DNA of 64,000 nt from Iris pallida (GCA_029216955.1 JANAVB010002199.1:18957382-19021381), one strand, 5' to 3'; numbered from the stretch's first letter, positions 46,845 through 60,112 are shown. The notes: generated by a model from the sequence alone, not told the origin. Made by a program: numbers and translations.

Positions 46845-49800
46845 CTAAGCAATATCAGCAGCAAGGCTGTCAGCTTCTCTTCTTAGGGCGTCTAGATTCG
46901 GAATTATTGCAGTTGCATGAGGCCCATAATAAAGTGAAAGTATCGCTTCAAGTCGCGCTATATTGCACAGAGCAGCAGAACTACCACCACTTGTCAGCTG
47001 GATGGAGGCAAGCTTCATCAACTCGTGTGCAATGACGATGTGGCTGGTGCCGTAAAGCTTTTCTAGGATCTATCAGGACAACATGAAAAAGAAAATTGTT
47101 CAGGAAAGAGAAAATCTAGTAGGCATAGTCCCATGGTGAACCAAAATATTATGAGACAGACAAGAAACAAAATCTTCGCCAATAGAAGTTTATAGGCAAT
47201 CCTAGCATAAATACTAGAAACCCTGCAGAAATTTGAATTGAAGAACCTGCTTTCTACAGCTTTGTTACAGACATAGGACTCAACCTACTACACAGCCAAT
47301 AGGAATTTTGTACTGCAATGAGTCGAAACAGATATGTAACTTGTGCCCCCACTAACTAGATCCAATCTACTAATGGCTATTGACAGAAATGGGATTTGTT
47401 CCGAACACTCCGTCAATTACGTGTTTTCTGTGCACTGAGCACATACATACAGTAAATAAGCCTCCATATGCATGAGACTAATAAATTTTTCTTAATAGGC
47501 TGGACCATAGATTAAAGTATACATGACTTAAAGTGCTAGTATCTGCTTGCTCAGAAGTTGAAGGACCTAATCTTATCTTAGAAGTAGTTAATGTCCAATG
47601 ACAACCCAATAACAGAACCAGACATTACTCAAGTTCTCATTGATGTTAGTGCATTATGCGCATGCATATCACAAATGGTGTGCACCCACCATCCAATAAC
47701 AAGGAACACTAAGTTTGGATCCTGCGAAAGCGAACAGGATATATAGAAAGAAAATGTGGCACAATACAAAAAAAAACCAACCCGTCCCAAGCACCAACAG
47801 CACCACCACACACCAAAAACAAAGAAAGAACAAAAGAGAAAAACAGAAAATTCCCTTATCTTCCCAATGTCCTTGCAACAAACGAAAGGTTGTCTCGATG
47901 CCCCCATCAGATGGAAGGTAGCACATACTCATAGGTTGAATAATCCAAAGGAACTATAGACTTAACAAAAGGCAGCAAATTTTGAGATTAACAATACCAT
48001 GGGAGCTCAGTTCTGTTACATATTTTGTTTAAGACAAAATGCAGAAGTTGCGAAACATGGACTATCTCAGATAATTTCCACAAACGAAACCAATGTAGAT
48101 CCAGGAAAAGAGTTAACTTGGGCAGTCTTAAGTTTAGGAACATAATGGATTTGAAACAACACGGACTGGTTAGCAAGCTGCTACACGTCTACAAAATATA
48201 AGCAAGCTCAATCAACGCGTAAAACAAGTAAGGAGCTCAAACACCACCAAGAGATTGGTGAGCCAGTTATGGTATCCAATGATTGCAATAAAGCCCAATT
48301 AAGACCCTAGGACTATAGCTAGAATAGAAGAGATAAAGCTGCAATGGCCTTCTGGTCACGCAAGAGGAAAATGGATAAGGTTGAGAGGTTTATATCTTGA
48401 TACCAGTGGCCACTCAAAAAAAGACAGCCCAACCAAAGCCCAACCAAAGTCTATAAATAAATCTTGAGAGAAGGTTATACAAAGCTTGTCCATGAAGGAT
48501 GCAGCTAAGCTTGGATTGCCAAGTATTCTATAGGCAAATTGAGTAGTACTACTATGCCAGCAATAAAAGAAAATGGAAATACCTTTATCGATTCTTTGCA
48601 GTGTTGCACTGCATGTTCTAGTTCTCCAATCTTAATACATGCCTCTGCAATAGTGTCTTCTGCCTGCATAGCAGTGTGTGATTAGTATCATATCATCATT
48701 CTCTTGGTTAAATTTATATTTTAATGTTTTTAGATTTTCTATCGCAATCGCATGAAACTTGGGAAGGAAAAAAGAATCATTTCCTGATGATAACTTTATT
48801 ATTAGAGCTCTTGTTTAAATATCAACCAACCACCATGTCTCCAAGGCAATCATATTTGCTGCAATATAACGGAATGTGTCAAATAGACTGACCTGAGCAA
48901 CAATCTTGCTATATGGATGTCTTATGGATCGTAGAAAACTGAGGGATTTCAATGCATCAGACATTAAACTGCATGGAGCTTTGTCCGAAAGCTTAGGATC
49001 CTTTAACCTGAGGATACAAAGATATAACTCATGACCACATGGAAGGTTAAACAACAAAACAGGTATCAGAAAGTCAACATATGTATTAACAGCCAAAACA
49101 TACTTTTCAATGGCAATCATAGCAGCTTTAGAGGATGTGCTCAAGGAGTCTAAATCACGATAAGATCCACAACTCAAGCAATGTCCCGGATCACTATGAG
49201 AGATCACATTAGCTTCATGAAGCAACATGTATGCGACCTCACTGACACCCTTTTTCTGCTGCAGAACCTTCAATAGATGCAAGACTATCATAATGCAAAT
49301 CAATTACATTGTTCATGCGGAACTGTCGCGCACTGTTCAAGTATTCTAATGAACAAAACCAAGACCAAGTGCTTGGTGTGAATTAATAAAGTATACCGGC
49401 AAAGAGAGTTTGCATCTAAGAGATGCACCAGAAACTTGTACAGGACCCTCCTTGGAATCTTTGTGGTAAACCATTTCTAAGACTGTACCAAGGCAGTCAG
49501 GCTGGGGACAGCGAAAAGCATTTATAACAAGATCCGACAGAGTAAGTTCTGAACAACCCCTGCACTGGCAGTTGAATGAGTACCGTTCCTTAAGCAACTC
49601 TTTTCTTTCTTTAAGACATTGTTGCCCTACCTGCAAAAAATACTAAGAGCTTTGCTTAACAAGAAAGGCACTGTGAGAGCGGCGTGTAAATGTGAGCAGA
49701 GGGGTGTATGACTTCTTATACACTAATCATTAAATCTATAAATCAATTTACCTGGGGACCATAAGACAGCTCAAGTGGATACCAAGCTGGCACAAACTCT

Positions 49801-52615
49801 GTTGAACGAAGATGAAGAGTCCGGGAAAGGAAGTAGGCATGGATATTTGGCTGGCACGAATGATTGAATAAACTTCCGGTTGAATAAATGGCTTGGCCTA
49901 CTTGAACCTTCGGAAATACAATACCGTAAAAGAGCAATATAAGAGGCATTCACATTATGAAGAAAATATAGTAAAGTTTATAGACATAGCTATTATTAAC
50001 AATGAAAATAGAGGTTGTGATTGAGCAATATAAATGCAAAGGATTATGCTACAATTTCCATATTTATTTACAAAAATCATGCAAAGCTTGATACAAAACT
50101 TAATATTTAGGTTATCTTAAGAGATTCATCAGCCTTAATGATCGATTATGTTGTACCATATGACTGAAAATCAATCCCAAAATAGGCACTGTGAGAGCTA
50201 AAGAATTGATTCTGTTAGAAGTTAGAACTAACGAAATTGATATCATGTGGACATCATTAGCATAATTTGGCCAAGATACGGTTTTCTAGATCTCATAAAG
50301 CAGTCTTAAGAAGCATACATGCTTTCAATACAAACTTCTAAAATTATCTTTAGATTTCTCAACCAGGAATAGTAAAGGGTCTCCTGAGCATGTGTCATTT
50401 CAGAAAAAAGCTTTCCAGTTGAAAATATGACAACAAAAATAGAGTTTCTTGTGTCACAGAATATTGAATCACCTTTCCGAAGGCAATACATGAACACAGC
50501 CTTTCTATGACCACCATAACAATCGATACTGAATAAGTTTGCCTCCCTATATAGATTTCCAAAGAAATTGTCTATTGTTGATTTGAAGGTACGATGTTGT
50601 AACATGGTCAACCATGTCAAAGACTGACCTTATTATCAAAAAATATATGTTCAGCCATATATGTTGTAATAAGGCCTCTCAGTTTCTCATGTTAAACGCC
50701 CATAAGTAGATTGCTTAATAGAGCCAAGTCAACTCCAATTACATGCAAACAGAGTTATTTTGCACCCAGACGTGAAAGACAAATGTGGTACCCCAGCTCC
50801 ATATTCATGCACAGAGGATGTGCTCAATCAAAATACCTATGGAGTCCTAAAAGCCTAGTAAACTATAAAGAGCTCAGTGAAATATGAGATACCCAAATGC
50901 TTTTCATGTTTGTAATGGACACTAAAAACAAAGACGAGCAAAGTTCATGTTCCTGTCATCTTCTAATTTCTAATGAAATTGGCACCCAAAAGATCTAATA
51001 TAATCTTTTTACAACAACAATGAAAGCCTCGCAACATGTTGAATAGGAAGATGTCAGCACACTTGCAACCCAATAACCATCATCAAAGAGAACAGAACTC
51101 ATGGTGAACCTTCTCATTGAAGGTCTGTATGAACCTGGTTTTGCTTTTGAATTCCGTTATGGAGGTTGTCGACATCCTAAAAGAAAATGGATCATTTTTT
51201 TATTGATGAAAAGAAAGTATGTGTGGACGCAGGTTTGGAAAAATGAGATCAATGATTACAATAAAGAAAATAATTGAATCCCTCACTCTAACAAAACCAA
51301 GAGGTTAATAAGTTACCAATCTTCTTATTCATCAGTATAACATGTATACCGGTCTGGCCGGTATAAGCTCAAGAAGGTATATTTTGAAAAACAGTTTAGC
51401 TTTTGTTCTAGAAGATGCAGAATGCTCATGAAACAATTTTGAGTAAGATTACAAAAAATGTTTACAATTTTTGAAGTTGCCTCTAAAGCCTACAAAACCA
51501 ACTGGTACAAGAAAAGTTCAGATGCTTATCCCATAAGATAGATCCAAAACAAATTTATATTTAGTAGATCATGGGAATTGCTTCTGCACAATATCACAAA
51601 CATTATTTCACCCCTAAAGGTAAAGTAAAATGATCGTAGATGACATGCATGCCATATACAAATACATACAACTCGCTACAGCTGATGTCAACTAAATCAA
51701 TTATCTTCGAATTAGCTCTTGATGGAAACTGAATGAAAAAAATCAATTAAGCTAATCAAAGACACAATTGTAACATTGGAATGCAATCATGGTTAGAGCC
51801 TCAACGGCCAAGCTTATGATATATGGACACATACCAGTGGGCAGCCAATCACCTACTCTACATCCACACAAGTGAAATTATTTTTAAAACTAAACTACAA
51901 AACCTTTACCGAGATCTTGATATTATATTATTATAAAGATTCAAATAATTCATTTACATGATTATCCAAATGCATGACTGCATAATACATGTTATCCTAG
52001 TTGCAACTAGTACCATCTTAGTCATATGTACATGTCAATAAAATCCACGTTGTAGGCTGGTAATTCAAGTAGAGAAAGAACAGAAGAGCCGTAGCAACAT
52101 TAATTCCTTACATCCAGTCCAACTATGTCATTTTAAGGTTATTGTCATTTCCTGATTCTAAGATTCTAAGAGAGGTGTTCTTTTATTTTCGTTGACATAA
52201 CTCACAGGAAAGTGACCATCCAAGCTCTAGCTCTTGCAACCATACATGCAGTGATCAAATCTCACAGTTTATGCAGCAAAACAGCCAAACATTCAGACTG
52301 ACGTTGCCGTAAATTCTGAAAGAGTTGTAGCATATGACTATGACCAGCACAAGATGGACGAAAGCACACTAAGCATGATTTCCATCAAAATAACATTTTT
52401 ATAGAGTTTGATCAGATGCTATGCAAGATATGTGTCCTTCAAGACAGCACTGCCAACAAAATAGTCTAAGGCTGAGAACAAACCTGTTCTAAATTAGAAG
52501 TAAAAGCAGTTGCAGAAAGCCTTGATGACTTGTTAAATGCCTCACATTCATCTAGTGCTTTCATACGTACGACTGCCATAGAATTTACTTTAATTTGGGA
52601 TATCAGCAAAATTAA
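46845..52615 (-). CDS. SET-domain protein with TPR-like C-terminus (C-terminal 7 exons)
   Basis: Exons in transcript order: 52484-52615, 49752-49907, 49397-49630, 49104-49258, 48893-49007, 48583-48663, 46845-47069; 365 residues with intact frame. The SET signature is GSLFNHSCQPNIHAYFLSRT with LELSYGPQ, followed by a post-SET-like CQCRGC cluster and a CX4C...CX2C cysteine set (FRCPQPDCLGTV, GHCLSCGS). The C-terminus (EACIKIGELEHAVQHCKESI, ILEKLYGTSHIVIAHELMKL, LSLYYGPHATAIIPNLDALR) is TPR-like, as in SMYD-type lysine methyltransferases. By family it would methylate lysines of histone or non-histone proteins in nucleus or cytosol. The N-terminal TPR/SET-start part is not seen between 52616 and 64000. 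It may lie right of the window across a very long intron, or be lost. Confidence 0.85.
47070..48582 (-). other. SET gene last intron
   Basis: A 1.5-kb intron (minus strand). AT-rich; I see no transposon end, gene or repeat beyond short A-rich runs. Confidence 0.55.
49908..52483 (-). other. SET gene intron before the NHSCQPN exon
   Basis: A 2.6-kb intron with one minus-strand 104-codon frame (50306-50620) that matches nothing I know and has no splice logic with its neighbours. Otherwise unremarkable AT-rich DNA. Confidence 0.5.
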
Positions 52616-52929
52616 CTGGAAGAAAAAAAGAAGAAATTAGTGGTCCAGTATGATAAAGTCAAAGCTATACAAAGAATAATAGCTATCTAAAATGAGTAAT
52701 CATATCTTTAGACTTTGAAAAACCAATATATAACGGGTGCATGTGTAAATCCATCAATCGGTCTTCTTCTATTTCATATTTTCTCTGTTGGCACAATTAG
52801 AGTTTTCATATTCGGAACAGAGTGAAAGGTGTAGAAATGGCACAAGTAATATAGGGTTGAGAATTAGTTGTTGACTGCTCTTTCCACTAATTTATAGGAC
52901 ATAAATATGTTTATGATTTCATATCAGGT

Positions 52930-53110
52930 ATCCTAGGAAGCACAGACACTCCAAAAATCCATGCCGCATCCAAGTCGCGTCATGTCAGATATGTATCGGA
53001 CATGCCCATGGACAATCCAAAATATGCAAGACACCAAAATAGGTATTGAATCCATGTCACCGTCTCCATGTCCGAAACATTTTGTGTCGTATCCGTGTTT
53101 GTTCACTCAT
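52930..53110 (-). repeat. Dispersed GACAC/GTGTC repeat, inverted copy
   Basis: Reverse-complement relative of 28963-29114. It begins CCTAGGAAGCACAGACACTCC-like at about 52932 and carries ATGTATCGGACATGCCCATG and ACACCAAAATAGGTATTG. It lies upstream of the SET exon at 52484-52615. Confidence 0.6.
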
Positions 53111-53326
53111 CGTTCATTGTGGAATAATGATAAAGTATCTTTTGTATACATGTCGGTTACGTCTTTCTTCATTTCACACGTAGCACTTGCTACCAAAGTT
53201 TGAAGCGACGCGGCAAATCATATTATGATATTCCTCTTGAATAACTTGACATCATCTATTAAAGCAAGGTAGAATTTTAACATGCAAAATATGATCAGCT
53301 AACACAATCTAATGTACTTGAGTTAG

Positions 53327-55250
53327 TTTTTTTTTTTTTTTTTTTGGTAAAAAGGTGAATTTTATTCCAAATGAAAAACCATAATCTTACAACATACAAC
53401 CAGAGTGGGACTCCCACTCAACTCTCATCAATTCTCCATAGCATTTACATCAAAATCGATGTTATGGAGAATGCCAACTGGAGGAGTGACCAGCCCCTCA
53501 AAGATCCGACGGTTTCGCTCCCGCCATACATGCCAAACTGCAGCAACTAGACGAACTCTGACAGTTCGGAACCAGTCCTGCCCTCTACCCCTGCTATCTA
53601 GGATCGCTGTGATGATATCCCCAACACATTTTCCGGGGGCGAACACTCCCAATACACGACCCTGCTCCAACCAGATCTTCCACGCCAGAGTGCACTCGAA
53701 GAAGATATGCTTTATGGATTCAGGCTCCAACCCGCAAAGAACACATTTGGGATCCGGAACCGGCACTCCAAAAGAACTCAGGCGATCTCTAGTCAAGAGG
53801 CGGCCCAGTAGCAGCTTGTAAACACACAACTGCATCTTCCTGGCCAGACCCTTGCACCAAACGAACTCATAATCAGAACTCAGCGAAAAAGTACGCCGGA
53901 TAAGGTTGTAGCAGCTACGAAATTGGAACTCCCCAGTCCCTGAAGAAGCTCCAGTCGGCTCCCAAATCCACCTATCCGCAGGCAAAGTCGGATCAATGAC
54001 AGTAGACAAAATGCTCCCACCCAGCTCCTCAGTGAACCGATAAGAATCTGGCCTCCACTCCCCATTTCGTATGATGCGACAACACGTCAGACCACGCCTG
54101 TCCTCCTGATGAGTCGGGGCTCCTCTGATGTCCAACAGCGAACGCCGATCTATCCAAGGATCCAGCCAGAGGTCCGTACCCGACCCGTCCTTCATGACCC
54201 TCCGAATAGCAGACTTGAGCACCCCCTGTCTCAGGACAGTCTTGAACATGACTGAATGGTTGTTGTCAGTAGAACACGTCCAAAAACTGCCCTGCTTCAC
54301 ATATCTGTTGTGCATCCAGTCCGTCCAAAGAGATCCCCCGCTGATGAATCTCCAGGCAAGTTTAAGCGCAGAAGCCTCCCTAATCTCCATCAACGGTCTG
54401 AGCCCCACTCCTCCCTCCTTCCTGGGTCGACATAGCTGGTCCCAGGAAATCGCATGCATACCTCCCCTCCAAATGAAATCTGCACAAAGACGCTCCACTT
54501 GCCGAATGGTGGCCACTGGGAGGATGATGGACTGCAGCCAAAAATGGGCCACAGCCGAGATCACCGATCTGACCAGCTCAATGCGCCCGCCAAATGACAG
54601 ACCCGCCGCTTGCCACCCTTCTACTCGTCTCTGGACATACTCCACCAGACTGTGGCAATCCTGATCCCGCGCATAATTGACAGTGAGAGGCACTCCTAAA
54701 TATCGAACCGGAAGATCACTCCTCGCGATGCCCAGAACATCAGCCCGCTCCTCCTTCCGGGTGCACAGGGAGCTGAAGTAGACCCTACTCTTATCCATGT
54801 TCATCTGGAGACCCGAAAAGGACTTTAAATCTTCCATAATAGCCGCAAGCGTCTGCAACCCCTCCGTCGAAGGCTAGATGAAGACAAGCAGATCATCAGC
54901 ATATATAAGGTGGGTAACTGGGGGGACCATCCTCCGAAACAGAGGTACCAGCCGTCCACGGTGTACTTGCCTAAGCCCACGGTTGCTCTGGAAGTACCCA
55001 TAAGGGACGCCCTGGATGAGAACGGAGAAGGTAGGTGACGTAATGTACTCCCGGATCAACTCAACCCAGTGTTCCGCGAATCCCATGGCGGTCATCAGAT
55101 GACAGAGGAAGTCGCGATTGACCATGTCATACGCCTTCCTCAGGTCCAGTTTAACACAAGCTTTCTCTCCGCCGGGTCTGCTGAATCCTCTCACCATCTC
55201 ATGAGCCAGGAGGCTATGCTCTGCGATCGACCTCCCCTTGATGAACGGAG
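53327..55250 (-). mobile_element. L1-type LINE, second copy, 5'-truncated
   Basis: Reads right to left from a (TA)n run to a 19-base poly-A tail (seen as poly-T at 53327-53345). It matches the 3' 1.9 kb of the LINE at 2336-7897, starting inside the reverse transcriptase (SIAEHSLLAHEMVRGF-equivalent). A true poly-A tail and a complete C-terminus suggest a younger copy than that at 2.3 kb. It sits in what would be the upstream intron of the SET gene. Confidence 0.92.
53428..55250 (-). pseudogene. LINE ORF2 remnant: RT C-half and zf-RVT
   Basis: The frame passes VKLDLRKAYDMVNRDFLCHL, then LRQVHRGRL, where 22-23 residues including the GDPLSP motif are missing without loss of frame, then YADDLLVFI and a TAG where the other copy has Gln. 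After that stop, 53428-54858 is open for 476 codons to ..FDVNAMEN: the RT thumb, IWRGGMHAISWDQLCRPRKE (which shows the correct frame at the break in copy one) and zf-RVT (CVLCGLEPESIKHIFFECTL). Confidence 0.88.

Positions 55251-55302
<52 letters not shown>
55251..55302. repeat. (TA)n at the 5' truncation of the second LINE
   Basis: A TA run separates the truncated LINE end (ATGAACGGAG) from LTR-like sequence. It is the third LINE end in this window next to (TA)n. Confidence 0.95.
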
Positions 55303-55304
<2 letters not shown>

Positions 55305-56168
55305 TGCAATAATATGCCTCAGATAATCACTATCTCACAATAAAGATATGAATCTCATAAGAAAATCCAAATATGGTATCAATACTCAATCACAAGTGCT
55401 AAGGTGGATAGATAGAAACTAGGAGAAAACATAAACCTAAAATAGTCTCAAATACCAACCAAGTCCAAATAATCCATCGTCCAAAGTGCACCATATCCAT
55501 AAATATATATAACACCCCAAAAATAATGTTCCAGAGACAAACCCGGTCAAATACTAGAGTAAATAAACTAGACTGCCATCTAGATATAAGTAAGCACACC
55601 CCCTGGGTCTCCTGTGCTCCATAATGGGTAGGACACAAGTCCTCTAACTAATCAGCTGAAAAATGATATCCAGTCAGGATTAGAGCGAAGTACATTTCTA
55701 ACAGCAGTCCCAATACATGATAAAGACATAAAACAGTAAATAATAATGTAATACATGACCAAGAAATCATAGAATCATAGTACGGAACATGTAGTGAAAT
55801 AGGTAAATAAAACAGTAAGACAAGTCATGTAGGTGGAAACAGTAATAAAATAAGAAAGTAAAATGATGTGATGGTCTCCATGTGGCCGGTCATATAGGCT
55901 ATAATTGAAGATTTTTCCTATGACTAAAATGTCCCTAATCTCCATTCTATTTAATTAGCTAAAGGGCTCAATTGGAAGGTGTTAGGAATGGATTTGGCTA
56001 GCTAAATTGGACTTTGGGCTAATCGGTTGGGTCTAGTTTAATGGTATAACTAATTGCTATTTAATTCTAGCAAAAATTTAATCACCAGGCTAAAATCAAA
56101 TAGCACAATTAAAAGGCAAAATTTTGGTTTGGCCTAAAATACCCCTACATAGGAATGTGGTGGTGACA
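55303..56168 (-). mobile_element. LTR-like segment, minus orientation
   Basis: Read on the minus strand it begins TGTCACCACCACATTCC at 56168, right after AAATTTCGAGAACGAAATTT and GTAGGAGG (56169-56200). That resembles the end of a Gypsy polyprotein (NFENEIF-like) plus a polypurine tract. This makes 55303-56168 a candidate 3' LTR. Its first ~290 bp are mirrored at 56306-56603. The outer end is not defined because it meets the (TA)n run. Confidence 0.5.
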
Positions 56169-56305
56169 AATATATCCTCCTACAAAAATTTCGTTCTCGA
56201 AATTTAAAATTAACATGATCAGAAATAGAATTAAGGTATGGTCAAAAATATAGTCAAAATCACCTAGGCCCGATCTAGTCACAACTAAATAGGAATATGG
56301 CGATT

Positions 56306-57240
56306 TGTCACCACCGCATTCCTATGTAGGGATATTTTGGTCAAAACCAATGTTTGATTTTTAGTGTGCCATTTAATTTTTAGTCTCATGATTAGGATTT
56401 TTTGCTAGAATTAATTACCAATTAGTCATGTCACTAAACTAGGCCCAACCCACTAGTCCAAGTCCAATTTATCTAAACAAACACATTCCTAACAACTTTC
56501 AATTGAGCCCATTAGCTAATTAATTAGAATGGAGAGTTGAGATGGACATTTTAGTCATAGGAAAATGCCCAAACCTATCCATGCATGGCCGGCCACATAT
56601 AACCCATCCAACCATTTTATTTTTTCATTTCCAAGCCGTTCTCCACCATTCCATTATCTTCTCTATTTTTCCAAAGGAGCACAAATTCCCAAATTTCCTT
56701 CTTCCTAAAATCACTCAATTCATCTTTCATTCTTCCTAGTGCGAGGAGGGATCGTGTCTGATTCGTCGTCTTCGTGTCCTACTCCGTAGATCTATATTGG
56801 GAACCTCTGCCCAATTAGTAACGACTCTTTTCTCCCAAATTTTTATGGTAATCTATAGAAAATTTGGTACGAGCCCCAATTGTTTAGATCTAGTCCATTA
56901 GGAGTGAGATTGATGGTAGAACACCAACTTACAGTAGATCTAAGGGTTAAAATTGGTGATTTGGCTTGGGGATACGATTTTGTATCCACCAAGTGTTCGA
57001 TTCATGATTTTACATAATATATATGCCCAATTTAATTTTGGTAGGAATTGATCTTCTCGTGTCCTAATTAGGAAAATTGGTGTCGTATCGTGACAAGTTG
57101 TGATATGTATGGTCAATTTGGTCATTCATGCATATTTGTGTGATACATGTCTATCGGCATGTGTCATATATCATATTATATCCATATATTCATATAATTA
57201 GTGATATGGCATGTAGATGTCAATTTAGGGGGTGAGTATC
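56306..57240 (+). mobile_element. LTR-like segment, plus orientation
   Basis: It starts TGTCACCACCGCATTCCTAT and for ~300 bp is an inverted copy of 55881-56168 (shared ATAGGAATG, CTAATTAATTAGAATGGAGA-like and GGCCGGCCACAT blocks). Sequence beyond 56603 has no counterpart on the left, and the right end is not certain. No coding sequence. Confidence 0.45.
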
Positions 57241-57978
57241 CTATATTTCTATAGTGTATCATAGCATGTATGTGTAGTGTACTAGTCGGGAAATGGTGTG
57301 CAGACCTGTGTTCAGTGTTTAGAGTGTAAGTGCAGTAACATGTGTATGAGTAGTAGGGATCTGGGAAAGCAGCAGCAGTTCAGAATCAAATCTGTAGGAT
57401 GGAAACATCACATGTTAACAGCTGTACAGGTTTATCAATGGGGAAACCTGATGTGCAAATTGCAGCAGAATTAAGTAGGCAGTTGGGCAGGCTGGTGTGT
57501 GTGTGTGTCTAGACCAGAGGGAGGAGTAGCAACAGCAGCAGGTGAGGCATATAGGTATGCAGGAACTGCAGATGTTGATAGCTGCAGCAGCAGTGCATGA
57601 GAGAGTGCATCAGGGCCAGGTAAACATGTGTGCAGTTCATCTCACAGTCATCTGCAGCAGGTTGTATTTGCAGGAGTTTGCACTGCAGTAGGGAATGATC
57701 ATGCAGCATGAGATATGAACTGCCTGTGTGTTAGCACATAGCAGCAGTCTGCAGTTAGATTAGTAGGTAGCTAGTCTGCATCTGCAGGAAAGGGATTCAG
57801 CGGCTGTAGAAGGGGAGAGGGCAATCTGGCATGTGTGTTCTTGTATGTGTAATGTATATTCTGTGGGTGTGTCAAGTGTAGGATCAGTCATTTAGTGCGT
57901 GTATATGTAGATAGTGTAGGATTTGGGGAAATCATATTGGCGTGTGTGCAACAGGAAGTAGGGGAGCATAGGTAAAGG

Positions 57979-58918
57979 CAATGTTGTAAAAATCGCTACG
58001 CGGGGACGGTGCGCCAAGGGCCCGCCTAGCGCCTAGGGCGCCTAGGCGGCGCCTAGGCGCCGAACTGAATTTTTTTTTTAAATATAAATGTATATAGATC
58101 TAACATATATATATATGTATGTCATATATAAACATAACTCACACATGACAAGTTGGTTAGCATGTGGGTTTAAGTTTAGAGTTGACTCAGTCCTAGGTTC
58201 GAACTCTGTTGGAGTTCATTTTTTTTTTTTCCTTTGCTTTTATTTCCTTTTCGTTCCTTTTTCCTTTTATTTCCTTTCCTTTTTCCTTTCATTCCCTTCC
58301 CTTTCCTTTCCCTCTCCCTCTCCCTCTCCCTCTCCATCTCCGGTCCCTCTCTCCTCTCTCCTCTCCTCCCTCTCCCACCACCGCCTCCACCACCACCACC
58401 GCCTCCGCCACCACCACCAGCTCCACCACCGCCTCCACCACCGGCTCCACCACCACCACCACCGCCTCCACCGCCTCCACCACAGCATCCACCACCGGCT
58501 CCACCACCACCACCGGCTCCACCACCACCACCAGCTCCACCACCGGCTCCACCGCCTCCACCACCGGCTCCACTACCACCACCACCGCCTCCACCGCCAG
58601 AACCACCGCATCCACCACCGGCTCCACCACCACCACCACCGGCTCCACCACCGCCTCCACCACCACCACCACCGGCTCCACCACCACCACCGCCGTCAGC
58701 AGCTGCACCACCACCACCAGTCCACACCACCACCACCGGTAAGTTTTATTTATTTTTTTTGAATTTTTTTTTTGAAATTTTAAAATAGGGGCCGCCTAGG
58801 CCCGCCTATGCCCGCCTAGGCCCGCCTAGCGCCTAGGCCGGCCGCCTAGGGCCTTTTCGGTGCGGCCAGGGGCCGCCTAGCGCCTAGGCGGCCGCCTAGG
58901 CCGATTTTTAGAACACTG
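57979..58918. mobile_element. hAT-like MITE, CCGCCTAGG-rich, with a CCACCACC core
   Basis: Ends CAATGTTGTAAAAATCG and CGATTTTTAGAACACTG, with flanks GGTAAAGG / GATAAAGG (7 of 8). Both ends are packed with CGCCTAGG-type motifs. The middle has a T/C-rich stretch and a GCTCCACCACC minisatellite (58370-58735). At 58147-58212 TGGTTAGCATG and GGTTCGAACTC look like tRNA A and B boxes. 940 bp. Confidence 0.85.
58370..58735. repeat. CCACCACC/GGCTCCACC minisatellite
   Basis: An irregular array of CCA triplets broken by GCCT and GGCT. All six frames are open across much of it, so length of open frame is no evidence for a protein here. Confidence 0.95.
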
Positions 58919-58981
58919 GATAAAGGTCAGTGTCATTTAAGTGTAGTGATACCATATGTGCATTATATAGGATATCCAATT

Positions 58982-58985
<4 letters not shown>

Positions 58986-59050
<65 letters not shown>
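58986..59050. repeat. (TA)n between array units 1 and 2
   Basis: The same position within the repeat unit as the runs at 60053-60112, 61323-61386 and 62874-62922. Confidence 0.95.
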
Positions 59051-59052
<2 letters not shown>

Positions 59053-60047
59053 CGATTAAATAACCCGTTAAATTATTAAGAATATACCGAATAAGTTAGA
59101 TAATACCACCAAAATTACATATTAATCAGTTAAACAACCTACCGACGTAGACTCTCGTTCAAAACTTCAAATACCTCTCAAACCCTTTCCCAAACAACTT
59201 TATATCATGATCTTTGTAAATTTTATACCAACAAATATAACCTAAAAAAGAAAAAAAAAATCACTTTATATATACTATAAAAAACTAAAAAAATTGTGCA
59301 AAAAAGAGAAAATGTGGGGTCCAGATGTAACACATGACGGCATCGAGAAACCGCAACACGTGTAACGATGGACACCGTAGGATTTTAATTTTCCAGCCAT
59401 GTAACTGTATTCAGCCATCGGATTATACTCCGTGCAGAACTGATACCTGACTTATATCTGGTTTATTATCATCATCTTTTTAAATCTCCCACAAATAATC
59501 AAAAAAATCACAAAAAAAATTTTAAAAAAAGACTCCACCGGATCTTGATCTGCATAGAGAGAGAGGGGTAGCAACAACAACAGGTGAGGCACATAGGTAT
59601 GCATGAACTGCAGATGTTGATAGCTGTAGTAACAATGCATGGGAGTGTGCATCAGGGCCAGGTAAACATGTGTGTAGTTCAGCTCATAGTCATCTGCAGC
59701 AGGTTGTATATGCAGGAATGTGCACTGCAGTAGGGAATGGGCCTGTAGCATGAGATATGAATTGCCTGTGTGTTAGCACTTAGCAGCAGTCTGCAGTTAG
59801 ATTAGTAGGTAGCTAGTCTGCATCTGCAGGAAAGGGGTTCAGCAGCTGCAGGAGGGGAGAGGAGAATCTGGCATGTGTGTTCTTGTGTGTGTAATGTATA
59901 TTCTGTGGGTGTGCCAAATGTAGGATCAGTCACTTAGTGCGTGTATGTGTAGGTAGTGTAGGATATGGGGAAATCATATAGGTATGTGTGTGCAACATGG
60001 AGTAGGGGAGCATAGGTAAAGGTAAGTGTCATTTAAGTGTAGTGATA

Positions 60048-60052
<5 letters not shown>

Positions 60053-60112
<60 letters not shown>
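60053..60112. repeat. (TA)n between array units 2 and 3
   Basis: A TA run at the unit junction, next to ATACCATATA on the left and TCCGATTAAATAAC on the right. Confidence 0.95.

Noticed and set aside
50306..50620. 104-codon minus-strand frame in a SET-gene intron
   Set aside because: The flanking exons join correctly without it (phase 0, conserved EQ then VQVGQ), and it matches no known domain.
58088..58788. Long Pro/His/Thr/Gly-rich open frames on both strands
   Set aside because: All six frames are open because the DNA is a CCACC minisatellite within a transposon; no start context, domain or splice logic supports a protein.
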